Assembly (NCBI GenBank): GCA_934636865.1
Contig: CAKUBI010000018.1
Coordinates: forward strand, 1 to 41,545
From: an uncultured Oscillospiraceae bacterium
GTDB lineage: Bacteria; Bacillota; Clostridia; Oscillospirales; Oscillospiraceae
Reading direction: 5' to 3'
Length of the DNA stretch: 41,545 bases
Made by a program: the position numbers and the translations under genes
Notes under the pieces: model-generated
Told to the model about the DNA's origin: nothing
Databases searched by the model: none
What the model saw: the letters and a program-made list of their open reading frames with translations, nothing else
Part shown: piece after piece, positions 15,302 to 24,083 of the stretch
Layout of the letters: each line of letters starts with the position of its first letter
Numbering within the stretch: the first letter of the stretch is position 1

Positions 15302-17131
15302 ATGAAACGCATCACAAGATCCCTGCTCTCCCTTTGCCTTGCCCTGGTGCTGTGCGCAGCGCTGCTGCCTGCCGGCCTGACGGCCCGCGCCGCCGGTGAG
15401 AACGGCTCCGGCGCAGCCACCGCGAGCGCCGGAACGAGCTATCTCGTCACCGGCTACAGTGCCGACGCCTACAGCATCGAAACGAACCAGACCGTGAACG
15501 TTGCGGTCAGTCTTTCGCGCGTGAGCGGCAGCGGCGCGCCCGTGCGCGTGGTGCGCGGCGTGGACAGCTTCCGCGGCGGCTATGCCGACAGCGTGAGCGT
15601 CGGCGCGAACAACACCGCGACGTTCATCCTCTATAACCTCTCCTATTCCGGCACGGGCAGCAGCCTGTCGTTCACCGTCTATTACCAGAACGAGGACGGC
15701 AGCGATGCGGGCAACCAGACCTTTGACCTTACGCTGAGCGAGTGCGTGCCCTACACCAAGCCCGAGGAGCCGGAGCCGGTCACCGTTCCCGCCCCGCGCG
15801 CGGTCTTTTCCTCCGACGCGAGCTCTGCAAGCCCCATCGCCGCAGGCGAGACGAAGCTCATCACCCTTTACGTGCAGAACGCGGGCACGACCGTCATGCG
15901 CTCCCCGATGCTGACGCTGGGCTTTTCCGGCGAGCTGATGCAGCTTGACGGGCAGAGCGCCTACACGCTCGACGATATCCGCCCCGGCCAGAGCACGAGC
16001 GTGCTCGTGTCGGTCAAGGCGATGGATAAGATCACCGCGCAGAACCAGTCCATTGACACGAGCCTTGCCTTCTACTATGACAACGGCACCAGCCTGACCG
16101 AGGGCAGCGCCACGGGCAAGGTGAACGTGTCCGCCAAGATCACCGAAGAGAAGAAGGACGACGACACCGCCATCGCAAGCCCCACGCCCATCGTCATCCT
16201 CTCGAAGTACAACTACGGCGGCTCGTCCATCGCGGCGGGCTCGAGCGCGAACCTGAGCTTCGGCTTCACCAACACGAGCAAGACCATCAGGATCGAAAAC
16301 GTCATGGTCACCGTTACGGGCGGCACGGACCTCATGCTCAACGGCTCGACCAACACCTTCTACTTTGAGTCCGTCGGTGCGGGCGGCAGCAAGACCGTCA
16401 CCGTGCCGATGAAGGCCGCGCAGCTCATCAGCTCCAGCGCGCAGGAGGTCCAGATCGCCGTCACGTATGAGTATGTCGATCAGAATTCCCGCAAGTCCGG
16501 CTCGGCGAACCTCTCGCTCAGCGTGCCGCTCTACCAGCCCGACCGCTTCGAGATGAGCGAGCCCACGTCCTCCTACACCGGCTATGTCGGCGAGGAAACG
16601 AGCCTGACCATCGACTATGTCAACAAGGGCAAGAGCGCCATCAGCAACGTCGAAGCCACGATCTCCGGCGACATCGACACGCCGACGGCCTATCAGCGCG
16701 TCGGCACCATCGACGGCGGCAAGAACGGCACCATCGCCTTTGCCGTGACTCCGCTCAACGAGGGCGAGAACCAGGTCAAGATCGTCATTACCTACGAGGA
16801 TTCCAACGGCAACACGAAAGAGCGCGTGTTTGAAGCGACGGTCGAGGCCATGGCCTACGAGCCGGCCGACCCCGGCATGGACGATCCCGGCATGATCGAC
16901 CCCGAGCCGGCAAGCACCTTCCCGTGGAAGTACGTCATCATCGCGGCGGTCGCCGCGCTCATCATCCTTTTGGTCGTGCTGCGCATCCGCAAGAAAAAGG
17001 CCAAGCAGAAGGCCGAGCAGGCGCTGTGGGACAAGTGGGACGAAGAGGAGATCGCCGAGGAGAAGAAGGAGGCAGCGGACGCCGCGGCGAAGGAAACTGC
17101 GGCCACGGGTGCTGAGGGACAGAACAAATGA
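15302..17131 (+). CDS. Exported membrane-anchored protein with CARDB/COG1361-like repeats
   Basis: This 609-residue protein has a signal peptide (about 1-30, ending ARA-A), a long extracytoplasmic Ser/Thr/Asn-rich part, one C-terminal membrane helix (about 542-561) and a charged cytoplasmic tail. The extracellular part contains at least three immunoglobulin-like repeats, starting near 165, 295 and 415. Each has a pattern like IAAGETKLITLYVQNAG, IAAGSSANLSFGFTN or GYVGEETSLTIDYVNKG, typical of CARDB/NEW3 domains. It lies between the ATPase and permease genes (15-base gap, 4-base overlap), so it is probably the extracytoplasmic partner of the transporter, analogous in position to MacA-like adaptors but unrelated in fold. 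Confidence 0.82.
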   Translation: MKRITRSLLSLCLALVLCAALLPAGLTARAAGENGSGAATASAGTSYLVTGYSADAYSIETNQTVNVAVSLSRVSGSGAPVRVVRGVDSFRGGYADSVSVGANNTATFILYNLSYSGTGSSLSFTVYYQNEDGSDAGNQTFDLTLSECVPYTKPEEPEPVTVPAPRAVFSSDASSASPIAAGETKLITLYVQNAGTTVMRSPMLTLGFSGELMQLDGQSAYTLDDIRPGQSTSVLVSVKAMDKITAQNQSIDTSLAFYYDNGTSLTEGSATGKVNVSAKITEEKKDDDTAIASPTPIVILSKYNYGGSSIAAGSSANLSFGFTNTSKTIRIENVMVTVTGGTDLMLNGSTNTFYFESVGAGGSKTVTVPMKAAQLISSSAQEVQIAVTYEYVDQNSRKSGSANLSLSVPLYQPDRFEMSEPTSSYTGYVGEETSLTIDYVNKGKSAISNVEATISGDIDTPTAYQRVGTIDGGKNGTIAFAVTPLNEGENQVKIVITYEDSNGNTKERVFEATVEAMAYEPADPGMDDPGMIDPEPASTFPWKYVIIAAVAALIILLVVLRIRKKKAKQKAEQALWDKWDEEEIAEEKKEAADAAAKETAATGAEGQNK

Positions 17132-18510
17132 GATTCGCAGACATCCTGAAAATGTGCTTCGACAGCCTGTCGCGGCGCAAGGGACGCACGATCCTGACGG
17201 TGCTGGGCGTGTTCATCGGCTGCACGTCCATCATCGTGATGGTTTCCATCGGCGCGGGCATGCAGGAGTCGTATGACCAGATGCTCAATAATATGGGCGA
17301 CCTCTCCATCATCGAGGTCTATCGCGGCTATAGTGAGAACGGCACGAGTGAGGCCAAACTCGATGACAAGGCGGTCGAGAGCTTCCATGAGATCGCGGGC
17401 GTCAAGGCCGTTATGCCCAAGGCGAGCCTCGACGGATATAATGTGGGCTTCAAGGCCGGCGTCAACGGACGTTATACGGCTGATTGGGTCAATTTTGTCG
17501 GCATTGATTCGAGCGCTCTTGAGGATATGGGCTTTGAGCTGGTGGACGGACGGTATCCGGAAAACAGCGACGAGGTGGTCGTGGGGCAGTACTTTGCCTA
17601 TAACTTCACCGATACGCTGATGCCGGACGGGCGCAACTATGTGAGCCGCTGGGTGTGGGACGAGAACGGAAATATTGATACTGAAAATATCCCCGACCCG
17701 TTTTTTGACCCGCTCAAGACGAGCATCACCATGGTGCTCACACCGTATGATGACGGTACAGGCACCGAGCCAACGCCCTATGAGGTAGAGCTCAAGATCG
17801 TCGGCGTGATGAAGGAGGATCAGGGCAAGGGCTATGAGACGAGCGACGGCGTGATGATGGACATCAATGCGCTCAAGGCGCTCATCAAGGACTTAACGGG
17901 CAAGACCGACACAAAGTTCGAGTATTCGAGCATCAACGTCAAGGCCGAGAGCCTTGACGCCGTGGCGGATGTGGAGCAGTCCATCAAGGACCTGGGCTAC
18001 AGCACGTACTCTATGCAGAGCATGCGCGACGAGCTCAACAAGCAGACCCGCCAGATCGAGTTGATGCTCGGCGGCCTCGGCGCGATCTCGCTGCTGGTCG
18101 CGGCCATCGGTATCACGAATACGATGATCATGTCCATCTCCGAGCGCACGAAGGAGATCGGCATCATGAAGGCGCTCGGCTGCTACGTGCGCGACATCCG
18201 CGCGATGTTCCTGATGGAGGCAGGCAGCATAGGCCTTCTCGGCGGTATTTTGGGTCTTATTTTCAGCTTCATCATATCTGTAATTATCAACCTGTTCTCA
18301 TTCGGCGCGTTCGGCGGCGGGGGAGTCACGTGGGAGCTTATCAAGCAGGCGCTCGTCGGCGGCGAAGGCGTGGTGCGCACCTCCGTCATCAAGCCCGAGC
18401 TTGTGATCTTTGCGTTGGTGTTCTCGGTGCTCGTCGGATTGGTGTCCGGCTATCAGCCCGCGAACAAGGCGGTCAGGATCTCAGCGCTCGAAGCCATCCG
18501 AAACGAGTGA
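17128..18510 (+). CDS. MacB/FtsX-like ABC transporter permease
   Basis: This 460-residue permease has a first membrane helix at about 18-40 (GRTILTVLGVFIGCTSIIVM), a large extracytoplasmic MacB-type domain (about 45-305), then three helices between about 310 and 450. The cytoplasmic loop ISERTKEIGIMKALGC and the C-terminal GYQPANKAVRISALEAIRNE are characteristic of the FtsX-like permease domain. A homodimer would pair with the ATPase encoded upstream. Its ATG overlaps the stop of the preceding gene (ATGA). Codon use from about 17300 to 17760 is slightly less GC-rich than its neighbours. The transported or extruded substrate is unknown. Confidence 0.92.
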   Translation: MRFADILKMCFDSLSRRKGRTILTVLGVFIGCTSIIVMVSIGAGMQESYDQMLNNMGDLSIIEVYRGYSENGTSEAKLDDKAVESFHEIAGVKAVMPKASLDGYNVGFKAGVNGRYTADWVNFVGIDSSALEDMGFELVDGRYPENSDEVVVGQYFAYNFTDTLMPDGRNYVSRWVWDENGNIDTENIPDPFFDPLKTSITMVLTPYDDGTGTEPTPYEVELKIVGVMKEDQGKGYETSDGVMMDINALKALIKDLTGKTDTKFEYSSINVKAESLDAVADVEQSIKDLGYSTYSMQSMRDELNKQTRQIELMLGGLGAISLLVAAIGITNTMIMSISERTKEIGIMKALGCYVRDIRAMFLMEAGSIGLLGGILGLIFSFIISVIINLFSFGAFGGGGVTWELIKQALVGGEGVVRTSVIKPELVIFALVFSVLVGLVSGYQPANKAVRISALEAIRNE

Positions 18511-18520
18511 CAAACGTTTC

Positions 18521-18558
18521 AAAAAGGCGGTGTTCCGCAGGGAACGCCGCCTTTTTTC
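18521..18558 (+). terminator. Terminator of the ABC operon
   Basis: A stem of AAAGGCGG/CCGCCTTT with an inner GTTCC/GGGAAC segment around GCA (18521-18556) is followed by a T-run. Confidence 0.85.
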
Positions 18559-18571
18559 GCTCCTGCCGCGC

Positions 18572-18600
18572 TTGACCGTGATGCAGCGATGTGATATCAT
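18572..18600 (+). promoter_or_regulatory. sigma-A promoter of the xpaC-telA operon
   Basis: -35 TTGACC (18572-18577) and -10 TATCAT (18595-18600) with a 17-base spacer. Confidence 0.7.
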
Positions 18601-18639
18601 ATATCAGTCAAATTATTTGCAAAACAGGAGGCGATCGCC

Positions 18640-19341
18640 TTGGCAACCGTCAAACGCAGATCAACCGTTCCCTATTACGCGGCGGCGGGAACATGGGTGG
18701 TGTACGCGCTGCTCTTTCCGCTCTGCCGCGTGCCGCATTTCATTCTGGTGGCGATAGCGTCGGCCGTGGTGTTTTTCGTGATGAACGCCGTGTGCGGCAC
18801 GGTGGAGGTCACGGTCCCCGACCCGCCGAAAAAGGAGGAGACCACCGGCAACCCCGAGCTCGACAAGATGATCAGGGACGGCAATCTTGCCATCTCCGAG
18901 ATGAAGCGGCTCAACACCTCCATCAAGGATGAGAAGATCTCCGCCGATATCGACCGGCTCGAGGATCTGAGCGCCAAGATCTTCGCGCAGGTGAAGCAGG
19001 ACCCGGGCAAGCTGCCGCAGATCCGCAAGTTCATGGACTACTACCTGCCCACGACGCTCAAGCTTTTGAACGCCTATGACCGCATGGGCGCGCAGGGCAT
19101 CGGCGGGGAGAACATCGGCAGCACGATGCAGCGCGTGGAGAGCATGATGGGCACGATCGTCACGGCCTTTGAAAAGCAGCTCGATATGCTCTTCGGCAGC
19201 GAGGCGATGGATATCTCCACGGATATCACGGTGCTCGAAAATATGATGAAGCGCGAGGGGCTGAGCGGGGACGGCGATGCGCTGCACGCCGAGTCCGGCG
19301 CCGCCACCGCCGCGCAGGACGATATCAAGCTCGAACTGTAA
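18640..19341 (+). CDS. xpaC: XpaC-like protein (5-bromo-4-chloroindolyl phosphate hydrolysis family)
   Basis: This 233-residue protein has two N-terminal membrane helices (about 12-48) and a long helical cytoplasmic domain. The helical part shows the family's conserved features: NPELDKMIRDG, the DRLEDLSAKIF segment and FMDYYLPTTLKLLNAYDRM. The family name comes from an old screen and does not prove phosphatase activity; its molecular role is unknown. In Bacillus subtilis xpaC is adjacent to a telA homologue (yaaN), and here telA follows one small gene later. The start is TTG at 18640, supported by AGGAGG nine bases upstream and by the absence of any in-frame ATG near it. Confidence 0.85.
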   Translation: MATVKRRSTVPYYAAAGTWVVYALLFPLCRVPHFILVAIASAVVFFVMNAVCGTVEVTVPDPPKKEETTGNPELDKMIRDGNLAISEMKRLNTSIKDEKISADIDRLEDLSAKIFAQVKQDPGKLPQIRKFMDYYLPTTLKLLNAYDRMGAQGIGGENIGSTMQRVESMMGTIVTAFEKQLDMLFGSEAMDISTDITVLENMMKREGLSGDGDALHAESGAATAAQDDIKLEL

Positions 19342-19352
19342 AGGAGAAAACG

Positions 19353-19619
19353 ATGCGCAAAAAAGTGATGGCGTTCAACGCCAGGGTCGAAGCGTGGATC
19401 ATGCAGCGCCTCAAGGGCGTGTGGCTCGACCCGGTGTTCCTTGTGATCTTTCTCATCATGACCGCGGCCAGCATCGGCGGCGCGATCCGTTTGCAGCGCA
19501 AGGGACTTTACTATTCCGCAACCCTCTGGGGCGTGGCGGCGCTGATGTGCCTGCGCCGCATCCGCGAGATCAAAAAGAACGAACAGGAAGAAAACGACAG
19601 CAATACGGAGGAGAAATAA
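19353..19619 (+). CDS. Small membrane protein of unknown function
   Basis: This 88-residue protein has an amphipathic basic start, two hydrophobic segments (about 24-43 and 49-66) and a charged tail rich in Lys, Glu and Asn. No domain is recognised. AAAGGAG precedes the ATG and it sits 11 bases after xpaC and one base before telA. It is therefore a core member of this operon and probably a membrane partner of the XpaC/TelA proteins. Confidence 0.8.
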   Translation: MRKKVMAFNARVEAWIMQRLKGVWLDPVFLVIFLIMTAASIGGAIRLQRKGLYYSATLWGVAALMCLRRIREIKKNEQEENDSNTEEK

Positions 19620-19620
19620 C

Positions 19621-20778
19621 ATGAGCGATAACATGATGCCCGAACTGACGCTGGAGCCCACCGCCGCGCAGGAGACCGTGCCTGAGCTGACGCTCGGAAC
19701 CGAAGCTCCCGCGCCGCAGGAGGAGAAAAAAGAGGTCGAGCCCGTCAAGATCGACGAGAGCATGCTCACCGAGCAGGAGAAGAAGGCCGTTGACGACTTT
19801 GCCAAAAAGATCGACATCACGGACACGAACCTCGTGCTCAACTACGGCGTGGCCGCGCAGAAGAGCGTGGCGACGTTTTCGGAAAATGCGCTGTCCTCCG
19901 TGCGCAACAAGGATCTTGGTGAGGTGGGCGAGACGCTCTCGAACCTTGTTGTCGAGGTCAAGGGCTTCGGTCAGGAGGAGAAGAAGGGCCTTTCGGGCCT
20001 TTTCCACAAGCAGAAGGATAAGCTCGAGCTGATGCGCGCGCAGTACGGCAAAGCCGAGACGAGCGTGAACCGCATCGTCAGCGAGCTTGAAAAGCATCAG
20101 GTCACGCTGATGAAGGACATCGCGATGCTTGACCAGATGTATGAGCTGAACCTCAAATACTATAAGGAGCTCACGATGTATATCATCGCGGGCAAGAAGC
20201 GTCTGGCCGAGGTCCGCTCCGGCGAGCTCGAGGAGCTGCGCAAGAAGGCGGAGGCGAGCGGCCTTGCCGAGGACGCGCAGGCCTATAACGACTATGCGCA
20301 GAAGTGCGAGCGCTTTGAAAAGAAGCTGCACGATCTGGAGCTGACGCGCATGGTGTCCCTCCAGATGGGCCCGCAGACGCGCCTTTTGCAGAACAACGAC
20401 ACGCTGATGGTCGAAAAGATCCAGTCCTCGCTCGTCAACACCATTCCCCTCTGGAAGAGCCAGATGGTGCTCGCGCTCGGTCTGGAGCACAGCCGTCAGG
20501 CCACGGCCGCGCAGCGCGCCGTGACGGAAACGACGAACGAGCTGCTCAAGAAGAACGCCGACATGCTCAAGATGGGCACCATCGCCACGGCCAAGGAGGC
20601 CGAGCGCAGCATCGTCGATATCGAGACGCTGCAGCACACGAACGAGCAGCTTGTCTCCACGCTCGACGAGGTCGTGAACATCCAGCGCGAGGGCGCGCAG
20701 AAGCGCAGGGAGGCGGAGGTCGAGCTCGGCCGCATCGAGGGCGAGCTGAAGCAGAAGCTCATGGAGCTGAGAAGCTGA
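19621..20778 (+). CDS. telA: TelA/KlaA toxic-anion-resistance family protein
   Basis: This 385-residue cytoplasmic protein is mostly alpha-helical. It has a disordered acidic start (about 1-45) followed by the TelA domain (about 55-380). Typical segments are KKIDITDTNLVLNYG, the GLFHKQKDKLELMRAQYGK region, DQMYELNLKYYKELTMYI, and the closing ETLQHTNEQLVSTLDEVV. TelA was named for tellurite resistance, but many homologues act in envelope stress and tolerance of antimicrobials, usually next to XpaC-like membrane proteins. It starts one base after the small membrane protein gene with a good GGAGG. Confidence 0.92.
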   Translation: MSDNMMPELTLEPTAAQETVPELTLGTEAPAPQEEKKEVEPVKIDESMLTEQEKKAVDDFAKKIDITDTNLVLNYGVAAQKSVATFSENALSSVRNKDLGEVGETLSNLVVEVKGFGQEEKKGLSGLFHKQKDKLELMRAQYGKAETSVNRIVSELEKHQVTLMKDIAMLDQMYELNLKYYKELTMYIIAGKKRLAEVRSGELEELRKKAEASGLAEDAQAYNDYAQKCERFEKKLHDLELTRMVSLQMGPQTRLLQNNDTLMVEKIQSSLVNTIPLWKSQMVLALGLEHSRQATAAQRAVTETTNELLKKNADMLKMGTIATAKEAERSIVDIETLQHTNEQLVSTLDEVVNIQREGAQKRREAEVELGRIEGELKQKLMELRS

Positions 20779-20801
20779 GACGCTCCGGATAGGAGAAGCA
20801 T

Positions 20802-21881
20802 ATGAAATTCTTTCAGAAACGCGGCGTCGCCGTCGCGGTGCTCGTGCTGGCGATCATCGCCTCGAGCGCGTGGGGCCTTCACAAGGCGCCCGCCGTCACC
20901 ACGCCCGCGGGCGGGGAAAAGCTCGACACCTCGCTTTCCACGGCGGCGTTCGAGCAGTATGTGCAGGACGACGCGGACCTGCTCTCGGGAAGGACCGAGG
21001 AGGCCGTGAGCCTTTACAATGCCAACTGGGACAAAATGTTCGGCAGCATCATGGCCGTTGTGACGGTCCAGTCGGCGGACGATCTTGAAAATACGGCGTA
21101 TGACTACGCCGATACGATGCAGCTCGGCACGAACGACGCCATCCTGCTCATCGCCAAACAGCAGCAGGACTATTATCTGATCGCGAGCGGCAGCTTTTAT
21201 GATCTTTTGAGCGGCCTTTCGCAGAGTTTTGTCTCCTCCTGCATGGAGGGCGGCGTGCAGAAGGGCGACTACGACGCGGCGGTGCAGGAGCTCTGCGCCC
21301 AGCTGCACGTGGAGCTGAGCCAGCAATACCAGAAGAATGAGACCGCGCAGAACGACGCGGGCACGGCGATGTCGTTCGTGCTGCTGCTCGTTCTCCTCTT
21401 CCTCATCTGGATCTGGCTCGACAGGCTGCGCTACAACCGCTATCGCCGCCGCTACATGATGCCCGGCATGGGCGTGCCGACGGTGATGTATCATCCGATC
21501 TTCTGGGGGCGCAGACCCCCGCGCGGCCCGCGCCCGCCGAGAAGCGGCGGGCCCCGTCCTCCGCAGGGCGGACCTAAGCCCCCGCAGGGCGGGCCCCGGC
21601 CCCCATACGGCGGCGGAAGCTCCGGCGGCAATCGCCGCCCGCCCCAGCCGCCCAGACGGCCCTCCGGCTCGGGCAATTCCTTCGGTGGCTTTGGCAGCAC
21701 GGGCCGCGGCGGCGGCTTCGGCAGCGGCGGGAGCTTCGGCGGCTTTGGCGGAGGCCGCGGCGGCGGCTTCGGCGGCGGCGGAAGCTTTGGCGGCTTTGGC
21801 GGCAGCCGGGGCGGCGGTTTCGGCGGAGGCCGGAGCGGCGGATTTGGCGGTGGCCGCGGCGGCTTCGGCGGCAGACGCTGA
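20802..21881 (+). CDS. TPM-domain membrane protein with Pro/Gly-rich tail
   Basis: This 359-residue protein has a signal or anchor helix (about 7-25), an extracytoplasmic TPM-like domain (about 40-180, with VQDDADLLS, MAVVTVQSADDLENTAYDYAD and NDAILLIAKQQQDYYLIASG), and a second membrane helix (about 187-207). The cytoplasmic or exposed tail starts with basic Tyr/Arg residues, turns into GPRPP-type repeats, and ends with long Gly-Phe-Gly-rich repeats. Such tails occur in YgcG-like TPM proteins and are thought to mediate assembly, but no activity is assigned. It closes the xpaC operon. The repeats make the DNA strongly GC-skewed, which explains spurious open frames on both strands there. Confidence 0.82.
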   Translation: MKFFQKRGVAVAVLVLAIIASSAWGLHKAPAVTTPAGGEKLDTSLSTAAFEQYVQDDADLLSGRTEEAVSLYNANWDKMFGSIMAVVTVQSADDLENTAYDYADTMQLGTNDAILLIAKQQQDYYLIASGSFYDLLSGLSQSFVSSCMEGGVQKGDYDAAVQELCAQLHVELSQQYQKNETAQNDAGTAMSFVLLLVLLFLIWIWLDRLRYNRYRRRYMMPGMGVPTVMYHPIFWGRRPPRGPRPPRSGGPRPPQGGPKPPQGGPRPPYGGGSSGGNRRPPQPPRRPSGSGNSFGGFGSTGRGGGFGSGGSFGGFGGGRGGGFGGGGSFGGFGGSRGGGFGGGRSGGFGGGRGGFGGRR

Positions 21882-21894
21882 CAATAAAGATAAG

Positions 21895-21931
21895 AAAAAA
21901 GGAACGGCCTGCAAAGCAAGCCGTTCCTTTT
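21895..21931. terminator. Bidirectional terminator
   Basis: AAAAAGGAACGGC and GCCGTTCCTTTTT pair around an 11-base loop that can itself pair (TGC/GCA). It lies between the xpaC operon and the convergent tRNA-Leu gene. Confidence 0.88.
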
Positions 21932-22018
21932 TGGTGCCGGTGACCGGACTCGAACCGGTACGCTGTCGCCAGCGGCGGATTTTGAGTCCGCTACGTCTAC
22001 CAATTCCATCACACCGGC
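21932..22018 (-). tRNA. tRNA-Leu (anticodon CAA)
   Basis: This 87-base tRNA on the minus strand has acceptor stem GCCGGTG/CACCGGC, anticodon stem GCGGA/TCCGC around loop CTCAAAA (anticodon CAA, reading UUG), and the long variable arm of class II tRNAs. Its T-loop is TTCGAGT. The 3' CCA is encoded. It has its own promoter and uses the shared terminator. Confidence 0.97.
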
Positions 22019-22039
22019 GGGGGAAATAGAACAAAAGAT

Positions 22040-22068
22040 ATTATATGCGAAAAAGCGCTTATTTGCAA
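22040..22068 (-). promoter_or_regulatory. sigma-A promoter of tRNA-Leu
   Basis: On the minus strand, -35 TTGCAA (22063-22068) and -10 TATAAT (22040-22045) have a 17-base spacer. Confidence 0.85.
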
Positions 22069-22107
22069 GTAAAAGTTTTGCGCGGGCTTTGCGCGGCTGA
22101 AAGAAGG

Positions 22108-22140
22108 AAAGGGGACCCCGGCATGCCGGAGCCCCCTTTG
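22108..22140 (-). terminator. Terminator of adenine deaminase
   Basis: AAAGGGG and CCCCCTTT enclose the perfect palindrome CCGGCATGCCGG. On the minus strand the stem is followed by TTTCCTTCTTT. Confidence 0.75.
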
Positions 22141-22143
22141 CAG

Positions 22144-23877
22144 TTACACGTAGCGCTGGTGGATGACGTCGAACACGCCGCGCGTCGTGAGACGCAGCGT
22201 GGGGATGACGGTCAGCGCCATGAACGAGAGCGTCATGAACGGATCGACCCCGCGCGAAACGCCGAGGGCAAAGGCCTGCTCCTTGGCGTTTTCGAGCGTC
22301 TCGTTGACCTCGACGAGCGGCGCTTCGCTCATGATGCCGGCGATCTGGAGCTGGACCTCGCCGAGGACCCTGCCGCCGTCCATCACGACGATGCCGCCGC
22401 CAAGCTCGACCACGCGGTTGACCGCCGCGGCCATGTCCTCCTCGTTCGCGCCGACGACGATGATGTTGTGGCTGTCGTGCGAGATGGAGGTCGCCACCGC
22501 GCCGGATTTGAGCCCGTAGCCCTTGATGTAGCCGATGCCGATGTGGTGCGTGTTCTTGTGGCGCTCGATGACGGCGATCTTCAGAATATCGTTTTCAACG
22601 CTGATCTGCTCGGCGTAGCCTGCGTCGGTCGTGACGATCTCGCCGGGGATCATGCCGAGCACGGCGCGCGGGCGGGACTCGATGAAGTCCGCGGCCTCAA
22701 GGTGCGCGACATGGAACGTTTCGTGCGAGCGCTTGACAAGGTGCGAGTCGATCTCGGGCGCTTCAAAGGGTGTGACGCGCTGTCCGTCGAACATGAGCCT
22801 GCCCTTCTTGTAGACCTCGAGAATGTTGAAATCGTCGAAGTTGTCGATCACGACGAAGTCCGCGAGGAAGCCCGGCGCGATCGCGCCGCGGTTGTTGAGA
22901 AGAAAATAGCGCGCGGCGTGGTGGCTTGCGCACTTGACGGCGATGATCGGATCGACGCCCGCCTTGATGGCCCTGCGCACGATGTAGTCGATGTGCCCCT
23001 TTTCAAGCAGGTCGTTCGGGTGCTTGTCGTCGGTGCAGAACATGCAGTAGGTGTAGTACTGCGGCGTGAGCAGGGGAAGAAGCGCGTCAAGGTTGCGCGC
23101 GGCCGTGCCCTCGCGGATCATGATGTACTGCCCGCGCTCGAGCTTGGCGAGCGCGTCCTCTACGGTGCTGCATTCGTGGTCGGAGTAAACGCCGGCGGCG
23201 ATGTAGGCATTCAAATCATTGCCCGCGAGACCGGGGGCGTGGCCGTCGATCTTCTTGTGGTGCGCCTGCGCGGCCACGATTTTTTCAAGCACCTGCTCGT
23301 CACCGTTCGCCACGCCGACGTAGTTCATCATCTCGGCAAGGCCCTCGACGCGGTTGTGCTCGTAGAACGAGTCGATCGCGCGGTAGTCGAGCACCGCGCC
23401 GGATTCGTCGAGCGGCGTCGCGGGCACGCAGGAGGGGAGCATGAAGCGCACGTCCACGGGCAGGTCCTCGGTCGCCTGGAGCATGTACTCGATGCCGTCG
23501 GTCCCCATGACGTTCGCAATCTCGTGCGGGTCGGTGATGACGGTGGTCGTGCCGTGCGGAACGACGGCGTTCGCAAACTCCTTGGGGGAGACGAGCGCGC
23601 TCTCAAGATGGATGTGCGCATCGACAAAGCCGGGCAGCACAAGCTTGCCGCTCATGTCGATCTCCACTTCGCCCTCGTAGTGCTCGCCCATGCCGGCGAT
23701 CAGGCCCTCCGCCACGGCGATGTCGCCATGGCTCAGCTCGTTGCAGAATACGTTTACATACGTCGCGTTTTTGAGCACGAGGTCGGCCTTCTGCCGGCCT
23801 GACGCCACCTCGACCACGTGGAGCTTCTTGTTCAGCTTGCGGTTGATCTTGCCTGCGTAGCTTTCCCGGTATGCCAT
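22144..23877 (-). CDS. ade: Adenine deaminase
   Basis: This 577-residue amidohydrolase converts adenine to hypoxanthine and ammonia for purine salvage. It has the amidohydrolase beta-sandwich start, the metal-binding motif LPGFVDAHIHLESALVSP near residues 76-93, TTTVITDPHEIANVMG near 109, the conserved His in DGHAPGL, and the C-terminal AdeC domain with ATSISHDSHNIIVVGANEEDM. Length and motifs match the AdeC family. AAGGAGGAACACGC precedes the ATG. A phosphoribosyltransferase gene lies upstream in the same direction but is separated by a terminator, and each gene has its own promoter. Confidence 0.96.
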   Translation of the reverse strand: MAYRESYAGKINRKLNKKLHVVEVASGRQKADLVLKNATYVNVFCNELSHGDIAVAEGLIAGMGEHYEGEVEIDMSGKLVLPGFVDAHIHLESALVSPKEFANAVVPHGTTTVITDPHEIANVMGTDGIEYMLQATEDLPVDVRFMLPSCVPATPLDESGAVLDYRAIDSFYEHNRVEGLAEMMNYVGVANGDEQVLEKIVAAQAHHKKIDGHAPGLAGNDLNAYIAAGVYSDHECSTVEDALAKLERGQYIMIREGTAARNLDALLPLLTPQYYTYCMFCTDDKHPNDLLEKGHIDYIVRRAIKAGVDPIIAVKCASHHAARYFLLNNRGAIAPGFLADFVVIDNFDDFNILEVYKKGRLMFDGQRVTPFEAPEIDSHLVKRSHETFHVAHLEAADFIESRPRAVLGMIPGEIVTTDAGYAEQISVENDILKIAVIERHKNTHHIGIGYIKGYGLKSGAVATSISHDSHNIIVVGANEEDMAAAVNRVVELGGGIVVMDGGRVLGEVQLQIAGIMSEAPLVEVNETLENAKEQAFALGVSRGVDPFMTLSFMALTVIPTLRLTTRGVFDVIHQRYV

Positions 23878-23952
23878 GCGTGTTCCTCCTTATTTTGTTG
23901 TGTTTGACCAGTTTGCGCGGCTCTTTTGCAGCCTTCCTCGGATATTTTTTAT

Positions 23953-23981
23953 AGGATACTACGTTCTCCTGCACTTGTCCA
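23953..23981 (-). promoter_or_regulatory. sigma-A promoter of ade
   Basis: On the minus strand, -35 TGGACA (23976-23981) and -10 TATCCT (23953-23958) have a 17-base spacer. The leader of about 70 bases shows no purine-riboswitch fold. Confidence 0.65.
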
Positions 23982-24039
23982 GCAGAAAAAGCTGAAAGTT
24001 TTTTAGCCAAACTAACGAAAAATAAGCGGAGAGGAAAAG

Positions 24040-24070
24040 AAAAAGGGACGGCCGGAGCCGTCCCTTTCCA
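24040..24070 (-). terminator. Terminator of the phosphoribosyltransferase gene
   Basis: AAAGGGACGGC (24042-24052) and GCCGTCCCTTT (24057-24067) pair perfectly around CGGA, with a T-run on the minus strand. Confidence 0.9.
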
Positions 24071-24083
24071 CGCAGATCGTTTT

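Noticed and set aside
21510..21881. Repetitive GC-rich stretch considered as a CRISPR or tandem-repeat array
   Set aside because: The repeats are short, irregular and in frame with GPRPP and GGGFGG protein repeats; there are no spacers.
20496..22034. Open frames antisense to telA and the Gly-rich tail
   Set aside because: Ala/Pro-rich repeats are the complement of Gly codons in the TPM protein tail, and the frame runs into the tRNA-Leu gene.
22045..23802. Open frame of 585 codons antisense to adenine deaminase
   Set aside because: No recognisable motif and biased composition; it also covers the tRNA-Leu promoter region.
23878..24041. Possible purine riboswitch before adenine deaminase
   Set aside because: The leader is short and lacks the three-way-junction motifs and paired loops of purine riboswitches.
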